Source: Microbispora sp. ZYX-F-249
GTDB taxonomy: Bacteria > Actinomycetota > Actinomycetes > Streptosporangiales > Streptosporangiaceae
Reading direction: 5' to 3'
Assembly (NCBI RefSeq): GCF_039649665.1
Contig: NZ_JBDJAW010000036.1
Span: 1 to 64,000 of the forward strand
Length of the DNA: 64,000 bases
In this document: piece after piece, positions 25,714 through 34,320 of the stretch
Position numbering within the stretch: the stretch's first letter is position 1
How the letters are laid out: each line of letters starts with the position of its first letter
Program-made: the position numbers and the translations under genes
Notes under the pieces: model-generated
Seen by the model: the letters and a program-made list of their open reading frames with translations, nothing else
Database searches by the model: none
Told to the model about the DNA's origin: nothing

Positions 25714-27042
25714 ATGACTTCAGCGACGCAGGCGTACACGTACGCCGCGCCTTCCTCCCTTGTCGACGGTCGTCTCGGATTGGCGACCTCCGGCGGGCGG
25801 GCCCTGTCCGGTCCGGCCGTGGCCCCCCGGTTCTTCAGCGGCGTGGTGACCCAGGCGGCCCCCGCCGCGGCGGCCCTGCTCGGCGTGGCCGATGTGGCGC
25901 TGGCCCGCTATCACCAGCCGCAGGCGCGGCCCGGCTGGGTGCGCGACCCGGTGGTGACATGCAACGGAGACCGGCTGCGGTTCGAGTCGTTCTCGGCCTG
26001 CGGCGGCGTGTACGCCCGGCTTGATCTGCTGAACGGCGCGCTCGACGGCGAGGTGTTCGACCGGGGCACGACCAACGTCGACGTCAACGCACCGCTCCGG
26101 GAGGCGCTGGCGCGCATCGGCGCGCGTGACCCGTTGCACCTGGGGGTGGGCCTCGACGAGCTGGTCGTGACCACGATGGACGGCGCGGTGGTGGAGAAGA
26201 AGGTGCCGCTGCCCGAGCGGTGGCTACGCGGCTTCGCCGAGGTGCAGGTCATCGCCTCGGGCATGGACCAGCGCGGTGAGCTGACCGGAATGGCGGCGGT
26301 GCGGTTCCTGCGCGGGCTGCCCAAGAAGGGCACGGTGTGGGTGTCACAGGCGGGGCGTGAGCTGAAGGTCTCCGACCGTCAGGTTCCGGGCTCGGTCCGG
26401 CTCGCCGGCCCCAACCGGCTCGGCACCCTCCTGCCGTTGCTGCGCTTCGCGAAGTCCCTCCGCGTCTACGGGCCGGCCGACGCCGCCTCCAGCGCCTGGG
26501 AGCTGGAGCTGCCGGGCATGCGCTACACGCTCACCCTCTCGCCCGAGCGCTGGCGCGGCTTCTCCGGGGAGGGCGCGGTCCTCGACGACCTGGCCACCGA
26601 CGAGGCCGAGAACGACGCCGACGTGGTGGGCATGCTCCTCAACTTCGAGCCCGAGGTCGAGATCGGCCTGCTGGCCGACCGCGCGGGCATCCCCGCCGAC
26701 CGGGTGCGGGCCGCGCTGACGCAGCTGGGCGTCGCCGGCCGGGTCGGCTACGACCTGGCGGAGGCCGCCCACTTCCACCGTGAGCTGCCCTATGACAAGG
26801 ACAACGTGATCCTGCTCAACCCCCGGCTGGCCAAGGCGCGCAAGCTCGTCGACGCGGGCGCGGTGCACCTCGAAGGCGAGTCGGCCACCGTCCACACCTC
26901 GGGCGGCGCGCGCCGGGTCTCGCTGGCCGACGGCTCCTGCACCTGTGAATGGTGGTGGGACCATCGCGGCTCCCGTGGCCCGTGCAAACACGTGCTGGCC
27001 GCCCGGATCGTCGCCAGCGCCGCCGTGGAGGTCTCCCGATGA
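25714..27042 (+). CDS. SWIM zinc-finger domain protein
   Basis: A 442-residue protein. The C-terminal SWIM zinc finger is explicit: CTCEWWWDHRGSRGPCKH, i.e. CxC...CxH, followed by VLAARIVASA. The upstream 350 residues are mainly beta and show no motif I recognise except a winged-helix-like stretch (EIGLLADRAGIPADRVRAAL). SWIM domains bind DNA or proteins. The stop overlaps the next gene's start (ATGA), so the two are translated together and probably work as a complex. Start at ATG 25714; a GTG at 25684 is possible. Confidence 0.85.
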   Translation: MTSATQAYTYAAPSSLVDGRLGLATSGGRALSGPAVAPRFFSGVVTQAAPAAAALLGVADVALARYHQPQARPGWVRDPVVTCNGDRLRFESFSACGGVYARLDLLNGALDGEVFDRGTTNVDVNAPLREALARIGARDPLHLGVGLDELVVTTMDGAVVEKKVPLPERWLRGFAEVQVIASGMDQRGELTGMAAVRFLRGLPKKGTVWVSQAGRELKVSDRQVPGSVRLAGPNRLGTLLPLLRFAKSLRVYGPADAASSAWELELPGMRYTLTLSPERWRGFSGEGAVLDDLATDEAENDADVVGMLLNFEPEVEIGLLADRAGIPADRVRAALTQLGVAGRVGYDLAEAAHFHRELPYDKDNVILLNPRLAKARKLVDAGAVHLEGESATVHTSGGARRVSLADGSCTCEWWWDHRGSRGPCKHVLAARIVASAAVEVSR

Positions 27043-30000
27043 CTGTCTGGACGGAGATCCGCGATCTGGTGAGTGGCAACCAGGTCACCCGCCTGGCCGA
27101 CCGGCTGGTCACGCTCACCGAGGAGGAGCGCGCAGAACTCGGTGGGCGCTTGCCCGGCCTCGTCAAGGAGCTGCGCCACGCCCACACCGAGCGGGTGCGC
27201 GCCCAGCATCCCGACGACTTCGAGGAGATGGCCTTCTGGGAGGTCGGCGACCTGCTCGACAAACTGGCCGGCCCGCTGCTGCTGACCGGTGTCGGCGTGA
27301 TCACGAGCCCGGCGGCCGCCGTGAAATGGATGACCGGCCGCGACGTCAACCGCCGCTGGGCCCCGGACCTCAACGTCGCCCAGGTGTGCCGGGTGGCGGC
27401 CACCCGGCCCTCGGAGTGGCGCCGAGATGTCGCGGTCCGGCTGGCCCAGAGGGTTCGCCGTCCCACCGACCGCATCGCGCCGCTGGCCGTGGCGCTGCTG
27501 CGCGAGTCGGGGGCCGTCCCGCCCGACCACGACCCGCTGGTGGCCGCCTGGCTGGCCGCGCCGAATGTGGCCGGTGACCCGCTGACCCCCGTGCTGCTGC
27601 CTCGTGTCTTCACCGCCGACGGCGCGGGCCGCGCTCTCCGCGACGAGCGGCTCGATCCCCGGCCGACCCGCTGGCTGGCCGCCGCCGCCCGCGAACTACC
27701 ACGGGAGCAGGTGCTCGACGGCTGCGTGAGCCGTTTCCTGCGCGGCGGCGAGGCGCAGGACCTGCGCTTCTTCGTCCGGCTGCACACGCTCCTCGATCCC
27801 ACGCCCGCGGAGTCCGCGCCCCGCCTGCGCGATTACCTGCGGTTGTTGCCCTCGGCTCCGGGCACGGTCGCCGAGCTGGCCGCCGGGCAGGTGCGCGGGG
27901 CGATGCCGCTGGACCACGCCGACCTGGTCGAGGCGGTCGACGCGCTCACCTTCCGGGACGAGGCGAAGCTCGCCGCCACGGGCCTGCGCTGGCTCGACCA
28001 GGCGATCCGGGCCACGCCCGGGGCGGCCGCCGATTTCGTGAACGCGCTGGCCACGGCGTACGCGCACAAGTCCTTCGACGTGCGCGGCCGCGCGGTCGAG
28101 CTGACCCTGAAATACGCGGGCCTGTTCGCTGACCACGCCGAGGCGATCCTCGACGGCGCCCGGCACCTCCCCGCCGACCTGGCCGCGAAGCTGGCCGAGC
28201 AGTTCGGCGGGGAGGCCCCGGTCGAGGAAGTGCCGGAGCAGAAGGACTTCCCGCCGCTGCCCGAGCTGCCGGAGGCGCGGCGGTTCCCCGAGCCGTCGAT
28301 CTTCCCCGGCTACCACCAGGAGCGCTGGGTCGGGCAGGAGCGCTGGCTGGCGGCCTTCGTCGCCGGTATCGCCGACGACCGGGAGGAACTGCGCCGCAAG
28401 CTCAAGCCCCACGTCGAGCAGGACCATGGCTACTGGCGGTCCAGGGACGTGCGCGTCGACCCCGGCGACTGGCAGTCGGCGCTGTCCGCCGAGCTCGTCA
28501 CTCCCGGCAGCGTGCCGGAGCTGCCGCCGAGAGGGCCGGAGAAGTTCTGGGACGACGCGAACCACTCCGTCAGAGTGCGGACCCTCACCCGTGGCGAGGA
28601 GCCCGAGCCGGAACGGTCGCCCCGGCGAATCATGGTGGGCGGCTTCTACCGGCCTGGCCGCTACCTCGACGACGACACTCCGCTGCGCGCCTTCTTCATC
28701 ACCTGGACCAGCGACTACGGCCCGGACGGAGCGGTGGCCCGCGAGGGCGACCGGCAGATCCCCTTCGCCGGGGGCCGGATCCACCTGAACGGCTCCCCGA
28801 CCGATGTCGCGCAACCGTGGCATCACGGCGCCGAGGAGGAGGACGAGGAGGCCTGGGACGACGAACTGCCGGATCGCCCCCATCCGGTGCGGACGAGACC
28901 CGGCGTCCTGTACGACGACTCCGCCGAGGCCATGCCGTCCTTCATCCTCGACCTCGCCTACGAGCGCATGGCCGAGCTCGGCGTGAACCCTGTCCGGATC
29001 GAGGCGATGCGGAGGGGGGAGCAGGTGCCCCCGCCGGACCCGGGCGAGCCGCTCGTGGAGGTGACCGTCGTCTTCGTCCCGCCCCGGCTGCGTTCCTTCA
29101 TGCCCAAGGAGCTGCCCGAGCACGACGAGTGGCGGCGGCGCAACCAGCTGCCCCACCCCAATCGAGTCTCCCCGCCCCACGACTTCCTGCTGCACCGCTA
29201 CGCGGAACTCGCCGAGGCCCTCCGCAACGGCACCCTGCCGCCGGTGCTGCTGGCCACACCGACCTGGATGAGCGGCCACCTCGACCCGGACGTGCTGATC
29301 GACCGGCTGGAGACCTGCGCCGCCGCCGGGGTGGAGTCACTCCCGGCCGACCTGGCGCAGGCGCTGCTGCGGCTACCGCGGGGGTGTCACCCGGCCGCGG
29401 CCGACCGGGCAGCCAAGGTCGACTCGGCGGCGGCGCGCTCGGCCGCCCGCTGGCTCGCCGGCGACGGCATGGCCGACCCCGAGTGCGGCCACGTGTGGCG
29501 GCACATGGTCAACGCGTCCATGGTCGACTTCGGCGACGGCGAACCGGAACACTTCACCGAGGTCAGACTGCAGCCCGTGCTGCGCGTGACGGCCCCGACC
29601 GGTCACCGGTTGATCGACGAGGTGCTGCTGCGCGAGCCGTTCGACTGGGTGGTCGACGAGTCCGGCGGCACGCTCGGGGCATGGCCCGCCATGCTGCCCT
29701 CGCATCGCGAGGTCACGGCCGTCAACTTCCTGCCGTTCCTGTTGCGCGATCACTGGGGCATGCGGGTGACTCCCTCGGACATCGCCGGCCTGGAGATCGC
29801 ACAGGGCCCCATGGGCGAGTCCACCGCGGTGATCCTCGCCTTCCTCCTGACCGCCGGCATGCCCGACATGATCCCGCTGGTCCTGCGCATGGCCGCCAGG
29901 GGTGAGCTGCCGGCCGAGGCGATCGGCCACCAGCTCGCGCTGGTGCTGCGCCGCACCTGGCGGGAGACCCGTCCCGCCATCGCGGCACTGACCGAGCTGG

Positions 30001-30245
30001 CCGAGGCTGGCGGCCACCACGAGGTGTGGCGCATCCTGCGCGGCCTGCTCCCTGGGATGCTGCCGGGCGAGGGGAAGCGCATCACCGTGACGCACACCGA
30101 ACTCGTCGCCTTCGCCGCCGACGTGGCACGCTGGACCGGCGCGCGCGGGGAGATCCCGGTCATCGGCGAGTTCGCGCGGAGCCGCAGGACGACGCGCTTC
30201 GTCCACGAGTGCAAGCGCCTCCACGCCCAGCTCACCGGCACATGA
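27039..30245 (+). CDS. Large DUF6493-type protein coupled to the SWIM protein
   Basis: A 1068-residue soluble protein. It is mostly helical, with HEAT-like helix pairs in the N-terminal half (GRAVELTLKYAGLFADHAEA) and again near the end (GMPDMIPLVLRMAARGELPA). In the middle lies a Pro-rich, charged region with YDDSAEAMPSFILDLAYERM and LVEVTVVFVPPRLRSFMPKE. No catalytic motif or membrane segment is seen. I assign it to the DUF6493 group because of size, architecture and the preceding SWIM gene; that label rests on recall. It overlaps the SWIM gene by 4 bp. SWIM-plus-helical-repeat pairs occur with MoxR/vWA genes in predicted conflict systems, but none are adjacent here. Confidence 0.65.
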   Translation: MTVWTEIRDLVSGNQVTRLADRLVTLTEEERAELGGRLPGLVKELRHAHTERVRAQHPDDFEEMAFWEVGDLLDKLAGPLLLTGVGVITSPAAAVKWMTGRDVNRRWAPDLNVAQVCRVAATRPSEWRRDVAVRLAQRVRRPTDRIAPLAVALLRESGAVPPDHDPLVAAWLAAPNVAGDPLTPVLLPRVFTADGAGRALRDERLDPRPTRWLAAAARELPREQVLDGCVSRFLRGGEAQDLRFFVRLHTLLDPTPAESAPRLRDYLRLLPSAPGTVAELAAGQVRGAMPLDHADLVEAVDALTFRDEAKLAATGLRWLDQAIRATPGAAADFVNALATAYAHKSFDVRGRAVELTLKYAGLFADHAEAILDGARHLPADLAAKLAEQFGGEAPVEEVPEQKDFPPLPELPEARRFPEPSIFPGYHQERWVGQERWLAAFVAGIADDREELRRKLKPHVEQDHGYWRSRDVRVDPGDWQSALSAELVTPGSVPELPPRGPEKFWDDANHSVRVRTLTRGEEPEPERSPRRIMVGGFYRPGRYLDDDTPLRAFFITWTSDYGPDGAVAREGDRQIPFAGGRIHLNGSPTDVAQPWHHGAEEEDEEAWDDELPDRPHPVRTRPGVLYDDSAEAMPSFILDLAYERMAELGVNPVRIEAMRRGEQVPPPDPGEPLVEVTVVFVPPRLRSFMPKELPEHDEWRRRNQLPHPNRVSPPHDFLLHRYAELAEALRNGTLPPVLLATPTWMSGHLDPDVLIDRLETCAAAGVESLPADLAQALLRLPRGCHPAAADRAAKVDSAAARSAARWLAGDGMADPECGHVWRHMVNASMVDFGDGEPEHFTEVRLQPVLRVTAPTGHRLIDEVLLREPFDWVVDESGGTLGAWPAMLPSHREVTAVNFLPFLLRDHWGMRVTPSDIAGLEIAQGPMGESTAVILAFLLTAGMPDMIPLVLRMAARGELPAEAIGHQLALVLRRTWRETRPAIAALTELAEAGGHHEVWRILRGLLPGMLPGEGKRITVTHTELVAFAADVARWTGARGEIPVIGEFARSRRTTRFVHECKRLHAQLTGT

Positions 30246-30347
30246 TGATTGCGCACGACATCCGTACCGAGATCAGGATGTAGTGCGCCGACGCTCTCGA
30301 GGAATGACGGGGGATTGCCCGCGCACTCGGCGCGATCACTTCTGAAT

Positions 30348-30379
30348 GCCCCTGACCTGCGTCATCGCAGGTCAGGGGC
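30348..30379. terminator. Perfect 14-bp hairpin with TCAT loop
   Basis: GCCCCTGACCTGCG at 30348-30361 is exactly complementary to 30366-30379 around a TCAT tetraloop. It sits between the convergent DUF6493-type and CPCC genes (stops at 30245 and 30425) and would end both transcripts. Confidence 0.85.
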
Positions 30380-30424
30380 TGAAGGGGCGCCGGTCTGCGG
30401 AGTGGCGGTCATGGCCTGAGTGCT

Positions 30425-30871
30425 TCAGTCCGGTTCGCGGCCAGGCGGCGCTGGGTCTGTGCCGGCGGGGAGTTCCGCGCACTGTGGGGGACGTACATAG
30501 GGGAGGACACGCTCTCTGCAGGCGCCGATCTGCCGGAAGTTGAGCCGGGCCTGGGTGAGGCTCAGTCCGTAGTTGGGGCCGCCGCGCCGGATGTCGTCGG
30601 CATCGTGGTCGTCCTGCCCGTCGTCCTCCCAGAAGCACACGGGGCAGATCTGGTACCAGCCGCGCGAATCGAGGGTCAGGTATCCGCAGCAGGGACAGGC
30701 GTGAGGACCGCTTCCCTCCGGCGCGTGTACCGAGCGGTTGGTGGCGACTTCGACGTACTCCTCGAACACCTCAATTCCCCGCTGGACTTCCTCGGGTGTT
30801 CGTTCACGTCGTTCACGAGCAGAAATGACCCCTCCTGAGGTCCATCGAGTGATGAGGTAATCCGAGAGCAA
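30425..30871 (-). CDS. CPCC-type cysteine-rich protein
   Basis: Up to 148 residues. HACPCCGYLTLDSRGWYQIC and PVCFWEDDGQDD form the CPCC zinc-binding signature (CPxC...CxxC) of a family often found near toxin-immunity or mobile regions; NYGLSLTQARLNFRQIGACR is the conserved C-terminal block. The start is uncertain: TTG 30871 opens the frame, but a strong AGGAGG lies just before an in-frame ATT at 30826, with no ATG, GTG or TTG there. Function is unknown. Probably a small cytoplasmic metal-binding protein. Confidence 0.8.
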   Translation of the reverse strand: MLSDYLITRWTSGGVISARERRERTPEEVQRGIEVFEEYVEVATNRSVHAPEGSGPHACPCCGYLTLDSRGWYQICPVCFWEDDGQDDHDADDIRRGGPNYGLSLTQARLNFRQIGACRERVLPYVRPPQCAELPAGTDPAPPGREPD

Positions 30872-31047
30872 GCAAGAAGGATTGCCGACGCCGCAACAGG
30901 CCGGCTTGAGGCGCTGAGAGATCAGGCTTCGTAGAAGCTCGGCCCATCATGGTTTCGATCAGGCCGATGCACCTCAGGGCTCGTGCGTGATCCAATCTGA
31001 ACCGCCCCGTACCATCCGGAACTGCGGCCAGGAGTGCTACTCAGTGA

Positions 31048-31341
31048 CTAGAGCGCTCTCAATGCCACCGCGAGATCGTCGCCGTACGAGGACCAACAAG
31101 AGACGGCACCCGAGTCGTCGATCTGCCCCATGAGGTAATCGCCATCGCGAGCGTCACGGGCCAGACACAGGTCTCCGATCTGAATGATCAGGGAGACGGG
31201 AACTTTCTCCAGGTCACCTGAAGGGGCGTGCAAGAAGACTGGCCTATCAAGTGGCAATAACTTGGCGGAACCGGCAACGGCCACCTCGGCGACGCGCGTC
31301 AATGTCCACCCTTCGGGAAGCTGCCCGACATCATGACTCAT
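31048..31341 (-). CDS. Small hypothetical protein
   Basis: 97 residues from ATG 31341 (MSHDVGQLPEGWTLTRVAEV). It looks like a compact alpha/beta protein with short strands (VPVSLIIQIGDLCLA, YLMGQIDDSGAVSCWSSYG). The frame is open upstream to 31434, but that extension is the decayed end of an integrase gene, so ATG 31341 is preferred. No family is recognised. The gap 30872-31047 downstream holds nothing I can identify. Confidence 0.5.
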   Translation of the reverse strand: MSHDVGQLPEGWTLTRVAEVAVAGSAKLLPLDRPVFLHAPSGDLEKVPVSLIIQIGDLCLARDARDGDYLMGQIDDSGAVSCWSSYGDDLAVALRAL

Positions 31342-31383
31342 CGGACGATGGTAATTCGCGGAATCGTACGAACAACCCCCCCG

Positions 31384-31474
31384 TTGGCCGGCCCGCTCGG
31401 CGGCTTCCGGCGCGTGGGCTCCTGGTTCAGCCATACCGAGACGGCCGCATGGCGCAGGTCATACGGCCGAGCCT
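31384..31474 (-). pseudogene. Integrase C-terminus remnant (minus strand)
   Basis: Minus-strand translation gives RPYDLRHAAVSVWLN, then after a one-base loss GAHAPEAAERAGQ. This matches the catalytic C-terminus of the intact integrase in this window (RPYDLRHAAVSLWLN, GVHAPEAAERAGH). The reading frame breaks between the two halves and the Tyr region is gone. It is a fossil of a related element, in the opposite orientation to the second fossil at 33045. Confidence 0.8.
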
Positions 31475-31478
31475 CTGC

Positions 31479-31907
31479 TCAGTAGCCCGCCATGCGCTGG
31501 TGCCACCATGCGTCGAACTGCCAGGGAAGCAGTTGGTAAGGATGAGGTTCGGGAAGGGTGCGCCTGCGGTATTCCTCGTCAAGGCGGTGCACCAGCCGTA
31601 CGAGCTCGCGACGAGCTGCGGGCGGCAGCCGACGTAGTACGAGTTCCAGGTTGTCACGCGCCTCTGCGGGATCACAGCATGGACACTGATACGGCGAGAG
31701 ATACAGGGTGCGGCCCCGGCGTCGCAGGAAGCTCTTGTATTGGTCGAGAGATTGAGCGACGAAGCCCGTCCCGAGTCCTTGAGCCTCCAGCCGCGCGATT
31801 GCCGCGAGAGTCCGGCTGGACATGCCGGGAATCTGACGAGCTGACCGGTCCCGTCTTTGGGCTGCTGTTTGATAAGCGCGGATGGCGCCGGGCGGCCTAC
31901 GCGGCAT
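31479..31907 (-). CDS. Hypothetical CxxC-containing protein
   Basis: 142 residues or fewer; ATG 31907 follows AGAAAGGG and MSSRTL at 31823 is an alternative. The core LYLSPYQCPCCDPAEARDNL has a CPCC motif, followed by an amphipathic helix LRRLPPAARRELVRLVHRLD, then EEYRRRTLPEP and a Trp-rich tail (FDAWWHQRM). The pattern recurs in a neighbouring fragment at 31923-32207, so this is a real actinomycete family. Function unknown. Confidence 0.6.
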   Translation of the reverse strand: MPRRPPGAIRAYQTAAQRRDRSARQIPGMSSRTLAAIARLEAQGLGTGFVAQSLDQYKSFLRRRGRTLYLSPYQCPCCDPAEARDNLELVLRRLPPAARRELVRLVHRLDEEYRRRTLPEPHPYQLLPWQFDAWWHQRMAGY

Positions 31908-31922
31908 CGCCCTTTCTGATCG

Positions 31923-32207
31923 TCATGATTGGCATAGTTTCATACCTCGACTCCGCGAACCACCCTGAACCGCGCCGACGAAATCGACGAGCGCCGAGAA
32001 ATTTCTGCCAAGCCTGCAGTGCAGGCATGGCCGCGACCCTACTCGTAGATCCTTGCCGCTCCCAGCGCGTTGGCGAAAACGACCAGGAGGCATCGTCAGG
32101 GGCGGGCCGAATTCCTCCTCCAACCTTGTCACGAGTCGTGCAAGCTCTGCGCGTTCAAAAGCCGGCAGGCGTCGGAGCGTGTACTCCAGAGCGTCTCGGT
32201 CTTGAAT
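31923..32207 (-). pseudogene. Fragment of a second copy of the CxxC-family protein
   Basis: In the frame directly after the kinase stop codon the sequence reads RDALEYTLRRLPAFERAELA then RLVTRLEEEFGPPLTM, paralleling EARDNLELVLRRLPPAARRE and LVRLVHRLDEEY of the gene at 31479-31907. The N-terminal CPCC part is missing and the C-terminal part differs. No good start codon precedes the homology, so it is best read as a truncated paralog. Confidence 0.5.
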
Positions 32208-32900
32208 CTAGGTAGGAGTCGTCCCGCGCATACCCGGCAGGTGAAACATCGCGGCCAGTTCGTCGGCACGTTCGGCAACGTTTCGAAATCCGTCGACCCG
32301 CAGGACCGGCAAGTCGAGTTCGCGGGCTTGGCGTCGTACTTCTTCATCCCAGAGTTCGTCGCGGGCCAGTCGCTTGGCGAACGCTTCGGCATGGTCACTG
32401 CTTCCCCAGTTGGCCCGTGCTCTGGCTGGGTCGGCGAATCGGGTGCCCAATGCATTGCGGCGGAATTCGGGTGTCGGCAGCAGAAAGGCGGCGTGCTCAC
32501 GGCGCGTCAGTAGAGGGGCGACGTCTCGGGGCAGGGTGCGGAAGTCGTCGACGAGTACGGGACGGTCTGTGGGCAGGGTAAGCAGGTCTTCGATGACGAA
32601 TCCGAATGTCTCGCCGTGCAGGCTGGGCATGGCCTGGAAGATCTCATCGGCGGTGCGTCCTGTCCATCTCTGCTCCAGAGGCGTTCGCAGCAATGCGGAT
32701 AGGTAGGGCTGTCGCTGCGGGGTGCACCGGTTGACGTATCCCCGTTCGGCGCGGTCGCCGTCGTACACGAGCAGGTCGTGCCGTTCCGCCAAGGACTGAG
32801 CGAGGGTGCTCTTGCCGGCGCCGGTACCGCCGGCAATCCAGCGGACATGCGCGAGTCGACGAACGAGATCAGCAGGCGTGTGCTGGCCGAGGAGACTCAT
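32208..32900 (-). CDS. P-loop NTPase/kinase-like protein
   Basis: 230 residues from ATG 32900 (MSLLGQHTPADLVRR). Walker A GGTGAGKST is followed by an Asp in LLVYDGDRAERGY, and RPVLVDDFRTLPRDVAPLL is a Walker B-like strand. The layout resembles small-molecule kinases of the chloramphenicol-phosphotransferase/gluconate-kinase type, acting on an unknown small substrate. A longer in-frame extension upstream to 33140 is antisense to an integrase fossil and is rejected. The gene lies just left of the integrated element. Confidence 0.75.
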   Translation of the reverse strand: MSLLGQHTPADLVRRLAHVRWIAGGTGAGKSTLAQSLAERHDLLVYDGDRAERGYVNRCTPQRQPYLSALLRTPLEQRWTGRTADEIFQAMPSLHGETFGFVIEDLLTLPTDRPVLVDDFRTLPRDVAPLLTRREHAAFLLPTPEFRRNALGTRFADPARARANWGSSDHAEAFAKRLARDELWDEEVRRQARELDLPVLRVDGFRNVAERADELAAMFHLPGMRGTTPT

Positions 32901-33044
32901 GCCCGGCAGTCTCACAAGCTTGAGCAGGCAGAAACAGTCTTGTACTTGAATCACGCGGCGGTGATGATCGAAGGAGAGGGCCGATGTCCTACATCGTGCG
33001 ATCGCGCGCCCAGGACAGCCCCGGGTCATGAAAGCCGGCGCCAC

Positions 33045-33184
33045 GTCTTCACGCCCGAGCAGGTCGCTCCGCCCCTGGCGGCCCGGCCGTACAGTCTGCG
33101 GCACGCGGCCGTGTCCCTTTGACCGAGCGCGAGTGTCCACGCTCCGGAAGCCCGCCGATCGGGCCGGTCACGGGTAGACGTCAT
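33045..33184 (+). pseudogene. Integrase C-terminus remnant (plus strand), end of an older element
   Basis: The frame VFTPEQVAPPLAARPYSLRH then AAVSL-stop matches the intact integrase (AFTPEQVASPLAARPYDLRH, AAVSL), then continues in fragments as SVHAPE and the VDVM region. Homology with the intact copy extends past the gene: bases 33185-33312 resemble 54475-54628 in several blocks. It is therefore the decayed right end of an earlier, related element inserted at the same tRNA site. The rest of 32901-33312 shows no other feature. Confidence 0.85.
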
Positions 33185-33312
33185 GGCGCGACCTGGGACG
33201 AGGTGACCGACATCATCCCGACAGGCGGCGGCTCTCGGCGGCGTACGGCCGCATCGCGATCACAGTGCGATCAAGCAGAAGCCCAGGCCAAGGGCCAAAG
33301 AGGCGGGGGAGA

Positions 33313-33359
33313 GGAGCGCGCCCTGAGGGATTCGAACCCCCGACCGTCGGATTAGAAGT
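33313..33359 (+). repeat. Left attachment site (att core copy, 3' half of tRNA-Arg)
   Basis: 47 bp identical to 54629-54675. It includes the T-arm (TTCGAACCCC) and acceptor strand of tRNA-Arg on the minus strand up to the anticodon, then diverges, so it cannot encode a tRNA. This is the displaced 3' end of the tRNA, i.e. the far att site of the element. Confidence 0.92.
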
Positions 33360-33432
33360 GGATGATCCCTTGTACTGCCGACACGGCTGTTGACCTGCGC
33401 CGGAGCAATGCTGATCTTTCTGGGAGCCGTAG

Positions 33433-33453
33433 ATCATCCCGCGTATATCCCGT
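33433..33453 (+). repeat. 21-bp repeat, candidate integrase arm site (left)
   Basis: A 21-bp sequence starting ATCATCCCGCG and ending TATATCCCGT, identical to 54507-54527. It is 74 bp inside the left att core; its partner is 102 bp inside the right core. On the excised circle the two would flank the att core, as arm-type integrase or Xis sites do. Confidence 0.65.
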
Positions 33454-33552
33454 AGCGGGCGTTACACATATTCTTTATTCCTAGGTCTCCAACGATCCAT
33501 AGGATCGCTCGGAACCGTCCGCGCTGCTGTCGAGATAGGTGGGAGCTTGCCT

Positions 33553-34146
33553 GTGGCACCGGAGGAAGCTCTGCTCAATCCCGTCCGGCTCTACAAGGCC
33601 GAGGAGATCCGCTCACGGGACTGCCCTATACCGGCGGCCGCTGGTGTCTATGCCTGGTACTTCACGTCGCCACCACCTAATGTGCCGCTTGAAGGCTGCC
33701 ATGAGCGGGACGGTGCAGTGCTCCTCTACGTTGGCATTTCGCCGAAGGCGCCGCCTATGAACGGACGTGCTCCGAGCCGGCAGACCATCCGAAGCAGGGT
33801 CCGCTACCACTATCGCGGCAACGCGGAAGGTTCAACCCTCCGCCTCACCCTCGGCTGTCTTCTCGCGGATGAACTAGGGATCGGCCTGCGCCGGGTGGGC
33901 AGCGGCAAGCGCATGCACTTCGGCTACGAGGGGGAGGCCCAGCTCACCGACTGGATGGGTCTGCATGCCCAGGTCGTGTGGACCGTCGCCGATAGTCCCT
34001 GGAGGCTTGAAGAGGAGCTGATCCAATCGTTGGTGCTGCCACTCAATCTCGACCAGAACCTACATAGCCCCTTTCATCAGAAGCTCTCCACGCTTCGTGC
34101 CGAACAACGGGCACTCGCCCGGTCGCTACCGATAGAACGAGGGTGA
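33553..34146 (+). CDS. GIY-YIG-like nuclease domain protein
   Basis: 197 residues from GTG 33553, after GTGGGAG; a TTG at 33547 is also possible. AAGVYAWYF and VLLYVGISPKAPP form the GIY-YIG pair of strands, and the conserved Arg follows in RQTIRSRVRYHY. The C-terminal part has the family Glu and Asn in WRLEEELIQSLVLPLNLDQN. It is probably a single-domain DNA nuclease encoded as element cargo, first gene after the left att. A defence or recombination role is an inference from position. Confidence 0.75.
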   Translation: MAPEEALLNPVRLYKAEEIRSRDCPIPAAAGVYAWYFTSPPPNVPLEGCHERDGAVLLYVGISPKAPPMNGRAPSRQTIRSRVRYHYRGNAEGSTLRLTLGCLLADELGIGLRRVGSGKRMHFGYEGEAQLTDWMGLHAQVVWTVADSPWRLEEELIQSLVLPLNLDQNLHSPFHQKLSTLRAEQRALARSLPIERG

Positions 34147-34320
34147 TGAGACTGCTGCCCCGAACCTTCTGACGATCCGTAGATCCAGCCATGTCCGGTG
34201 GTTCCCGCCCGGCTGCGAGGGGCGTCGGAGTAGAAGTGGATGCAGAGGCCACAGGGCCAGTGAGCTGCTCCGAGAGGAGTACCTGAGTGGCAGACAACGG
34301 ATTGAGAGGTGTGGGAGAAG

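Noticed and set aside
31341-31434. N-terminal extension of the 97-residue hypothetical protein
   Set aside because: Its sequence is the integrase fossil (GAHAPEAAERAG), so ATG 31341 is the likelier start.
32901-33140. N-terminal extension of the P-loop kinase
   Set aside because: It runs antisense to the integrase fossil and carries no kinase features; ATG 32900 begins just before the P-loop region.
33313-33359. A second tRNA-Arg gene
   Set aside because: Only the 3' half (anticodon to acceptor) is present; the 5' half is replaced by unrelated sequence, so it is an att remnant.
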